Assembly: GCA_004352715.1 (NCBI GenBank)
Contig: SCFE01000023.1
Span: 490,675-554,674, forward strand
DNA length: 64,000 nt
Direction: 5' to 3'
Origin: Hofstenia miamia
Lineage: Eukaryota; Xenacoelomorpha; Acoela
Program-made: the position numbers and the translations under genes
Notes under the pieces: generated by a model
Seen by the model: only the letters and a program-made list of their open reading frames with translations
What the model was told of the DNA's origin: nothing
Databases searched by the model: none
Shown here: positions 55,641 through 64,000 of the stretch, piece by piece
How the letters are laid out: each line of letters opens with the position of its first letter
Position numbering within the stretch: the stretch's first letter is position 1

Positions 55641-57807
55641 ATCTTAGGGAACACGTAACTTCAATTCAGACTATGACACCTTGAAAACATGTATCTTACT
55701 CTGCACAAAAAACTCGTTTTGTGAATTTTAAGTAATCTTTCATTTACAAGTAAATGGTGTTTGCAAATTGCCTCGAGCCGATAAAAGGCAAATATTTATT
55801 CAATCAAAAGACACATTTTTAGTTAATTACATTGATAATTAACTAACATAAATGAACCAAATTATTGGCATCCAAAATAATGACAATCTTAACCATTTCA
55901 TGAGTGAGGAAGAATCTGTCACTGTTGAAGAAGGTGATAAATATGATATGATGACATTCGGTTTTTCAGATTTAGACTATGATTTACACTTATATCGCGA
56001 ATTTAGAAATCTTGTTGGGATGAAGTGATCATCCATTAAATATACTTTATTAACCATTTTAGTTTAGATATTCGCGAATTAAATGTTAAAAAACCCTACA
56101 TGAAACAATATAGAAATTTTATCCAGCAAAATAACAATTTACAAAAATATTATAAATCTAAAAATACAATGCTAACATAATTTGTACACTAATTTGAATT
56201 TATAGTATAACAAAGTTAGCAGTTCAATTTATATATTTAAATGCTATAATCTGAGATTGAAATCTCAAATAGCATTGAATAAAATAGCACCAAAAATAAT
56301 GTTTCTATCAAGGGAGTTTGTATTCCAACTTATCCACATTTACTTCTTCATCTATTAATTTGTAAATGTAGATAACCACCGACTTAGCCTAAAACAGGTG
56401 AATAAGCCTTACTTCTGAATATAAAAAAATAGTAAAGTATGTGGCTACAGATTAGCCATGATTAGGACCCGGAATTTATTACGTCAAGAATTTCCGAAAA
56501 ATGATTAAACTTGCGTAGAAAAATTAAATCACATCCATTCTTAGGAAAATTGTTTTAATTATCGTTTCAATGTAAATATAATTCTATATGAAATTTTAAA
56601 TGCTGCATAATTAAAGATTTTTTTCAAATACTTTTTCCCCGTCTGCGCTTACAATTAGTACAAATGTGAGAACTAAAATGTTCACGGTTACCCTTTTATC
56701 TATGTGACAAAAGATGCTTACGCTTCTTTTAGTTCCTGCAAGTGAATTTTTTGTATTAAAATTTTGAGATTAATTTATACTGCTGCACAGAAATAGAAGA
56801 TTCAAAAACCTTTAAATTATTTAAGCTAATATTTAGGCTAACATTGGCTGTAATAAGATTTAATTTCCCTTTCACGAATGAAATGCGATTCGAGTGTGTC
56901 GATATTACAATATATTTATGAAAGAAGGCCATGATTTTTGACATTTCTAAGAAATATTGAAATTGTAAGCCGAAATTGCGTTATTGAGTGAAACGTAAAC
57001 AGATTAAAAATGTATTCCGGACCTTAAGCAAGAGTAGTCAGTCGTCAACGGCGCTATACACGGCATTTCCGTGTTCATTCATGAATATACAGTAGGTGTT
57101 CCAGTGTTTCACACATTCACATAATGGAAAATTTGAAACAAATATTCAATTTTAACAGCATTAAATCCACACTTAAAATTTCAAGATTATGTTAAACTAC
57201 TCATTAACCCACATGAAAGAATTTGTTTACCAAACCAGCAAAAAACAACTGCATGCGCCAGCTAAACGAAATACTGATAAACTAGAGCAATTTCATTGTT
57301 AGAAACTACTATAAGACAATACTGCTAGGGTGAAACCATAACTGAAATCAAGTTAAAAACATTTTAATTAATGTTGTTTAAATGTATTTCAATACCAGAC
57401 TTAAAAAATTATTTGACACATCTGACAAAAAAGAACCTAATGGAAACAAAATAATGACACATTTGGAATCAGCATCATTGATCTGATTTAGTAATGACAA
57501 AATAATTTTAGGAAATTGATAGTTCATAGTAGATTTTTACGGATATGTCCACAGCGTTACGTCTTCAATTTTTTTTTTCAATATTTGACAAATTAATTTA
57601 GAAAAAGTCACATTTCAGAAAAAAATTATTCAATAAGCAAAAAGTTATCAATAAAGTCTATCACTTATTTCAGAATTATATAAATGTATTAGGAAGTTAA
57701 TAATCATCTCTATTGAGAGATACCCCCTTCATTGATAATTATAAGAGCATAAAATACAATAACACATGCCAATCCGAATAAATTTGTTTACATAAAAGCT
57801 TTACTAC
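55641..57807. other. Noncoding stretch; should hold the VPS29 3' intron
   Basis: If the VPS29 exon below is spliced to a final exon on the minus strand, the intron starts at 57807 and runs to lower coordinates. I did not find the expected C-terminal exon (the segment that in other animals continues after MDIQ). One small ORF at 55852-56028 is listed separately. Confidence 0.4.
55852..56028 (+). CDS. Short acidic ORF, 58 codons
   Basis: ATG to TGA, beginning MNQIIGIQNNDNLNHFMSEE and containing TFGFSDLDYDLHLYREF. Its amino-acid mix (Asp/Glu/Tyr/Leu, few Lys/Asn/Phe runs) differs from random translation of this AT-rich DNA and looks like a protein or an exon. No family is recognised. No splice site or poly(A) signal decides its extent. 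It could be an element-encoded protein, since RT fragments lie 200 bases to the left. Confidence 0.28.
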   Translation: MNQIIGIQNNDNLNHFMSEEESVTVEEGDKYDMMTFGFSDLDYDLHLYREFRNLVGMK

Positions 57808-58008
57808 CTGTATATCCATTAGTACAAAAGACGGGGTGTTGACACTTTCTAGAGGAGAAAATGCTCCAGTTGCTGAACCAGGGTTAATGTAGAATTTGCC
57901 ATCTTTCTCATATGCTTCAAATTTATGGCTGTGTCCAAAAATTAATATATCAACATCTAACTGGCGTTGAATCATGGCTAAGGCTTCAGGATCACCCCAA
58001 GGAACTAC
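57808..58008 (-). CDS. VPS29: VPS29 internal exon (retromer subunit)
   Basis: A phase-0 exon of 201 bases (67 codons) on the minus strand between a clean acceptor (tcttgttttag|gta at 58008) and donor (atacag|gtagta at 57808). It reads [20 protein letters not shown], then [34 protein letters not shown] and PSFVLMDIQ. This matches the C-terminal half of VPS29, a metallophosphoesterase-fold scaffold of the retromer that binds VPS35 and recycles receptors from endosomes. The GHSH motif corresponds to the family's GHTH; Thr to Ser is the main visible change. Animal VPS29 is about 182-190 residues, so this is roughly one third. Upstream exons (from GDLHIPHR to HGHQ) should lie at higher coordinates and the final exon at lower ones; none was found, so introns are long or fall in gaps. 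Identity is strong. Confidence 0.93.
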
Positions 58009-61000
58009 CTAAAACAAGAATTTAAAATACTTTAAAAATAATTCAATTTTGTGATAACCTACAGAGAGTGTTGTAACGAGTTGGTGACAAACATTCCTTA
58101 TATATAAATGTATTTAAACTTAAGGAAAATAGTTGAGTTTAGCATTTGTTTGCTGTATGTACTGTACTGATAATATACTTCTAAGTTTGAACCATGCAGT
58201 CTACTTCATTATCTTATATGTGAGTTGAGCAACAAAATCTATTGAGTAGGATGAGCAAGAAATTAATCATACACTGAATCTTTATGAAATCGGACTGCAA
58301 TAACGTAACCATCTGATTGTCACTTTTGAATCTATTAATTTCGAACTAATAGTATGAATCTTAAATTTGCGCTTCTACAACTATATAGAAGAGCTGAGTT
58401 TAAAACAACTGCATGCTTATCAATTGGAATGCATGTTTGAACACAAGACTGATTAATTCGAAAAGTATGTTTTAGGCTGTTACATTCCTAATTGGAGAGT
58501 GCCTTCGGTTTTAAATTTAAATCCGTAATGGAGTTGGGTAAAGAGGAATATCAACTATTGCAGTCATTAAACTAGAATATTAATGTCACAGGAAAACTCT
58601 GACGCATTTAACGCATGCTGCTATTCTGGACTTCTTCACGAAACACATCTTTACACTTATAAAATTCATTCTTCATGCAATTAATTATAAGAGGTTTAAG
58701 TTCAAGTTTTTACTATTCAACGGCAACGACCATTTAGATGTAAAAACTGGACAATCAGATAGGACATTTAAATCAAACGTAGTACAGCTTCCGCTTAAGA
58801 CCCGGCTGCCAACATGCGCGATCTTTTCTGCAATTAGAAAGGAGTGCCTAAAGCTGAAGTACTACTTCATTTACACTTGTTATAAAGTCCTCAACTATTC
58901 AGGATGCAATCGAACTTATCGAATGCATGCTCCAACAACACTATGAAGTTTCTTTATCTTATAAAAATTCATTTACAGTAATACTCATGTAGACATATTG
59001 AAATACTCGATATTTCTGAAACTCAGATGAAACAGACTTCAGTCAAAATGTCCATGAAATAACAGAGATCAATAAACAACATCAGTATTATTTTTTAAAA
59101 TGTTCATTTCTATATTTAAGGAAAGGCATAGCCAATTTTAAGTAATAAGTAGTTTTTATTCAAGTTTATATAAAGATGTTATTCGTAAACAGATTCAGAA
59201 AAAATTTCGAACAACATAACATAAATTTCAAAAGAAGACTCAATATTCCCCCATATCATGAACCGCACAAACCATTGTGCATTACAACTAGAATATATCC
59301 AACTCTAGATACATCTTAAATTTGGGTATCACTTATGAATTATGTAGATGTAAGATAACTTGTGAATCACAACATTTTGCGAATTCAAATAATGGAACTG
59401 AAGCGTAATGAGATTAAACAATGATCACAATGAAAGACAATTAAAAGCATGTGATGAAGTATCACGTATTTTAAGATTACATCTATATGCTTCGGTCGTT
59501 CATGATATGCTAAGAGAAAACTTTGTGTTGCTAAGCTGCTATAATTGCATACACAAAATCTATCATAAAATAACCATTTAGATGATCTTATCGTTGCATT
59601 GCAAATATCTACTCATTGTATTGGTATTTGTGAAATCACACCAAAATAGGCACAAAATCTTTTGAAATCCGACTTTGTAACTGGGTAATGAAATAAATAA
59701 GGCATCCAAAATTCCAATGGAAATTATTTTTGTTGAAACAGTTAAAAGTGAGCCAAGCATAAATGAGTTAATATAACAATTGTAAATTCTATTAATAAGA
59801 ATCAATGTTCGTAGATTGTGATTTTTAAAATTTTCTTTAGCCGAACTAAATATACATTTGCATTATTTTATAACGTATTTGACACAAGCGACATGAATCA
59901 TAATGGATTAATTATGTGCTAACAGCTTAAGCATTTTAACTAATCACATGTTATATTATATTGAAGTTTTTGAAAAAATAGCTAGTTGTGATGCATTATT
60001 CGATAATTCATTAGAACTACAGCAACTTTAAGATTTTCAAAGGAAATGAATTCATCAAAATAAGACTTGATTCAAACACATTTCATAAATAAGTGAATTT
60101 TTAGAAGTTTAGGAAATGAAGTTTGAATAATAAAGATAAATAACTTTCTAAAAGCATATATAAATTAATGAAATGAATGCTTCATGTTACAAAAATAAAA
60201 TTAGAAAAATACAAATCTCAGCTATTGCTGAGTAACTCAAAATTCTAGCGATGTGTGCCTACCAGAACTTGTAAAGTAGCTAATTCTGTGAAGCATAAAT
60301 AGATATCTTATTCAGTAAAATAGTTAACGTTAAATATGGCGGAGCATAGGCCACGGTTAGACTAGTGATTGGTTCAAAAGAAATCGTCACATCGCTAATT
60401 ATCTTGGGTGGTTAGACGTCCAATTCTTTCAAATGTGACAGATCACTTTTTAACCAATCACTAGTCTAACCGTGGCTATACATACAGATAGTACACAGAA
60501 AGAATTTCTTTATGGGGTAGGCATTGTAGGATTCAATCTGAGACATGTGAGTCCAGCATATTAGGATGTAAAACACCATGGATAAATGCTTATTGTCTGT
60601 ATGCCACATTGCACCAGGACATACTTGATATATCAGCCTCTCAGTACGCACCTATCCAAGAAATGAATATGGCAAACTAAGTATAAACTGCACAGAACAA
60701 AGTCAATAAACACAAGATTTCAGTGCAACCCTGAGGACTGTGGAACAAGCAAAGTAAATCACATTTGAAATCCTTAAAACAATCGAATGTTTTGATAGGT
60801 TCAGTAAATGCACTGAACTTGATACTAAAATATTATCGATATAAGCAAGTACGCCAACATCAAAATTATTTCGCTATTCATCTCTGAATAACGTATCTTT
60901 GGAATGTGGACGGTGTATTCAAAAGACCCAAATATCATAATTACCTCAATTTTGCACACTTCCTCGAAACCATAGTACCAAGTGCCCTATTTTGAGTACT

Positions 61001-61201
61001 ATCCTATTTCAAACACAAAAATTTAAAATGCATTCGAATGAATTTTATTGAAATGAAATATATTCGGCAAAAGGATGATGTTTCAAAGAACTTTGTGTAA
61101 TTATTGAAATACTGTGGCCAAAATTATCAAGTAGTTTCACTACTAATAAACTAAAAAATAGAATTGCAATGGTTCTAGTGCTGCAAATGCCTGCTTGTTT
61201 G
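58009..61201. other. Noncoding, probably VPS29 intron
   Basis: On the minus strand this lies upstream of the VPS29 acceptor. No exon encoding the N-terminal half was recognised. A hairpin MITE is at 60349-60477. Confidence 0.45.
60349..60477. mobile_element. Hairpin MITE with TA-type ends
   Basis: The arms 60351-60374 and 60452-60475 are perfectly complementary over 24 bases (ccacggttagactagtgatt and its complement at the core). A weaker continuation (caaaagaaatcgtcacat against atgtgacagatcactttt) leaves a loop of about 40 bases. TA dinucleotides border both arms, as in mariner-derived MITEs. No coding sequence. Confidence 0.6.
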
Positions 61202-61372
61202 TTATTTGAAGTATTTCATCCATATTGCAGTCACTTCTTCGTTTGCTTCAACAATGAATTCACCAGTTTCGAAGGTATCATTCTCATATGCATCCTTCAA
61301 GATTACTGTTGATTGAGGTCTCACCTTTGATAACCGAGAATCCTGTTTTTTGAAAGCAGTTCTTGAAGACAT
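61202..61372 (-). CDS. Short ORF, 56 codons
   Basis: From ATG (61372) to TAA on the minus strand. It starts MSSRTAFKKQDSRLSKVRPQ and continues with D-A-Y-E-N-D-T-F-E-T-G-E-F-I-V-E-A-N-E-E-V. The first third is basic, the rest acidic, and codon use looks coding-like. No domain is recognised. It is probably a piece of an exon or of a degraded element gene. It lies on the same strand as VPS29 but does not match it. Confidence 0.25.
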   Translation of the reverse strand: MSSRTAFKKQDSRLSKVRPQSTVILKDAYENDTFETGEFIVEANEEVTAIWMKYFK

Positions 61373-61905
61373 CGCTAGTACTTCTCAGATGCTGTTGTCA
61401 ACATATACATTGGCATTATGACGTTGAAATTGTCAGGACTGTGGTCACAACTTATCAGTCACATTATTTTAGTGCACATAGTGGCGAAGCTGAGAAAGGT
61501 TACAATACCTCATTTTAATTGACAAATTGCGCATCCAATAAAAATGAGGTTAATTAAAGGTGAGTAAAAAGCCGTTTGCAACAACTTAAACAGTTTGAGA
61601 GTTGAGAACAATTTAAATTTACAAGCATTATAGAAACTGTTATCGAATGCTACACTTTGTAATGACAATATAAAATATTCAGTAATAGTTATTCAATACA
61701 CTTCTTTGTGATGATCTTGGTTTCTGACTTATTGACGGATTGGATTATCACATGTTGTTCAATATGATGATAGTCGCCAATTGTTTTTCCAAAACTAATT
61801 ATTACAAAGAATTTGAAGTAAAGTGTAAAAGTTGTAATTTCCGATATTATTATGTTAGCTACCATAGCCTGAGAATCCCGAACTACAGTATTTCGAATTT
61901 TAGTA

Positions 61906-62946
61906 CGAGGGGTGATCAATAAGTTCTGCAACCAGTATGTCGTGCTTCAGTGCTTCAATCGATATCTGAGCTAAGTTCACGCATAATATTATAGCTATAA
62001 GTAGTCGCTGCCGTTCACAATCAGTCTCACAAGTTACACTTGTTTTATTCTCTGAATGGAGCCATCAAAAGACAACTTTCGCTTCTACATTTTTACACTG
62101 GGTTTGAAGGCAAAGGAAATTCATCGCGATTTAGCAGACGTCTTCCCCGAAAGTGTACCTTCATTTGACACTGTTGCGCGATGGATCCGACACTTCAACG
62201 ATGGTAAGGACTCTTTGGAAGATGAGGAACGCTCAGGTCGGCCACGCTCTTCCTTGACCAAGGACATATTTGCTCGTGCAGAGGCCATTGTGACTAAAGA
62301 TCGGCGCATCACACTGAGATTTTTTGCTGCTGAGTTGTCCATAAGTTATGGAAGTACCTACAGCATCATCCATGACGAATTAAAGATGACCAAGCGCTGC
62401 GCACAGTGGATACCGCACATGCTCACAGATGATCATCGGGCACAGAGTCCAGATTTGCCGCCGGTGGCTTGAAATGTTTTCGAAAAATGGACCGAAGCGA
62501 CTCTCTGATGTTGTGACAGGAGATGGGTGCTGGATTTCCTTTTTCACAATGGCCGACAAGTCCTCCAAAATGGTCAGCTTACTGAAGATGACCCTCGACC
62601 TCAGGATTTGCAGAAGAGTTTTCGCAGCAGGAAGAAGATGTTCACCACCCACCGTACTTCCCAGACTTGGCTTCTTGCGACTTTTGTTTATTTCCAAAAG
62701 TCAAAAAAGCCATTTCTGGAAGGCCGTTTTCAAGGATTCAAGACTTGGCGAGAGCAGTTCGTTCAGAATGGCGGAGCATATCTACTTCGGAGTACCATCG
62801 ATGCTTCCAGAGTTGGAAGATGAGGATTCAGCGGTGCATAGATAGTGACGGAAAGTACTTTGAAGGAATGTGTCCATTGATTTTTCAACTTTGTAATTTT
62901 TCTTTAAATAAATGAATTGGTTGCAAAACTTTTTGATCACCCCTCG
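61906..62946 (+). mobile_element. mariner element, internally deleted
   Basis: Inverted ends of about 28 bases (CGAGGGGTGATCAATAAG on the left, CGAGGGGTGATCAAAAAG as reverse complement on the right, 26 of 28 alike in total) are flanked by TA at 61904-61905 and 62947-62948. At 1041 bp it is shorter than the usual 1.3 kb. The transposase on the plus strand lacks its middle. Its ends are well preserved, so related active transposase could have moved it recently. Confidence 0.85.
62056..62845 (+). pseudogene. mariner transposase (DD34D type), broken
   Basis: The first 130 residues from the ATG read as a normal N-terminal part: FTLGLKAKEIHRDLADVF, a second helix-turn-helix with SFDTVARWIRHFNDG, the linker SGRPRSS, and ISYGSTYSIIHDEL. 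A frameshift near 62440 leads into RRWLEMFSKNGPKRLSDVV and TGDGCWISFF; this holds the first catalytic Asp, with the next residue Gly where Glu is usual. A second shift near 62565 gives EDDPRPQDLQKSFRSRKKMF. About 200-300 bases are then missing, including the second catalytic Asp (the HDNA region), and the frame resumes with HPPYFPDLASCDFCLFPKVK containing the third Asp, then QDLARAVRSEWR and a C-terminus near 62880. Not functional. Confidence 0.8.
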
Positions 62947-62948
62947 TA

Positions 62949-63854
62949 CTGTTTTGATGGATTTATGAAAAATGGCGCTTATTCAACAAGAATTTCAACG
63001 CTTGTCATTACATTACATTTATAGAATCGAAAATGTGTTTTAGAAATGCAAATTACATAAGAATTTTAACAGCTATCTATGACCGTTTCTAGCTTAAACA
63101 TCCACGGTAATCTTAAGACGAGTAAAAAAAATTGGCACGATAAATAAAAACGTATATAAGCTCAGTTTCATTATTTATCATATCAAGGTAATAAAAGTAG
63201 CTAATCGGTCATGAAAGTCAATTTGTTCAGGTTAGTGGGCGCACTAAATCATTAAAACAACAATTTCAACATCATAGTTGAAAATAGTTTGCCATACTTG
63301 GCTTGCACTGTTGAATCACTATAAAATAAAAAATTTAACGCACATATACACATAGAAGAATAAACATGTGTGTAAAACAAACAGTTAATTGTTTCAACCA
63401 CGTGCAAAAAATTGTTAAATAAATGAAAATTAGTGAGACTAAATGCTTTGACATTTGATGTTTTGACTATTTCGTCATTACTTCAAATTTCTAAATTAAT
63501 CATCCAATCAAATTGCTTACTTTAACTAAGTATATATTAAACCGTGATGAGATAAATTTAAATAAATAACATTTACATTTTAATTTTAACCTTTAAGATG
63601 ATAATAAAAAACTGAAATATCTCGAGATGAGTCAAACTTTTTTTAAAATGATTTCAGGTTAGAGAACTGTGGCTACAGGGTTTAGCCGCGATAACAGCCG
63701 GTGTTGGATAAAAATACTTCGGCTAAGGCCGATTACGTCTAAACATTCCCATGATGTCGCCTAAATACTTTAATTATTTAGCTCTGAATTGTGCGTTTGA
63801 TACAGGGCATAGTTACGTATAGAGCGGCATTGCAACTGATTGACAGAGAAGTAA
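62949..63854. other. AT-rich noncoding stretch
   Basis: No gene recognised. A slightly GC-richer patch with repeated ggcta/tagcc words lies at 63660-63720. Confidence 0.45.
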
Positions 63855-64000
63855 NNNNNNNNNNNNNNNNNNNNNNNNNNNNNNNNNNNNNNNNNNNNNN
63901 NNNNNNNNNNNNNNNNNNNNNNNNNNNNNNNNNNNNNNNNNNNNNNNNNNNNNNNNNNNNNNNNNNNNNNNNNNNNNNNNNNNNNNNNNNNNNNNNNNNN
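63855..64000. other. Assembly gap reaching the window end
   Basis: N to the last base. Upstream VPS29 exons could lie in or beyond it. Confidence 0.99.

Overview
The window is strongly AT-rich animal nuclear DNA. The evidence is one spliced exon of VPS29 (retromer), several exon-like segments with GT/AG splice signals, no bacterial-style gene packing, and a metazoan set of transposable elements: L2/CR1-type LINE, Penelope-like element, piggyBac, hAT, Tc1/mariner, and a DNA transposon with a KRBA2/ZBED9-like integrase. An invertebrate is likely. The sequence alone does not fix the phylum.

Host-gene signals are sparse. They are: a 67-codon VPS29 exon on the minus strand (57808-58008); a possible small Cys-rich protein on the minus strand (2793-3035); a possible first exon with a splice donor at 1378-1631; a signal-peptide-like first coding exon at 7748-7802 below a CpG-containing stretch; and a weak TATA-type promoter near 10.7 kb. 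Several short ORFs are reported with low confidence.

Layout: 1-7.8 kb holds host exon candidates and two large assembly gaps. 7.8-27 kb is AT-rich noncoding DNA with short inverted-repeat elements, a Tn5 mosaic-end match (12796-12812) and a 752-bp repeat joined by a single N. 27-34.9 kb is a mosaic of (AT)n microsatellites, assembly gaps, hAT and mariner remnants and duplicated segments. 34.87-40.7 kb is a long-TIR transposon with a decayed integrase gene on the minus strand; an L2/CR1-type LINE has inserted into its right TIR. 42.4-45 kb is a retroelement-like integrase remnant interrupted by a piggyBac element. 46.7-47 kb has a 43-bp minisatellite. 47.6-48.7 kb is a Tc1-like pseudogene. 49.5-51.4 kb is a Penelope-like element with a GIY-YIG remnant. 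52.5 kb is a hAT MITE with a perfect 8-bp target duplication. 54.8-55.6 kb holds reverse-transcriptase fragments. 57.8-58.0 kb is VPS29. 60.35 kb is a hairpin MITE. 61.9-62.9 kb is an internally deleted mariner.

Every recognisable transposase or reverse transcriptase reading frame here is broken by stops, frameshifts, deletions or catalytic substitutions. Three of the five single Ns (15131, 43378, 53039) mark joins between near-identical copies. These look like unmerged assembly overlaps rather than biology. No convincing new system was found. The most informative items are the nested long-TIR/LINE element, the host exon candidates and the assembly or library artefacts.
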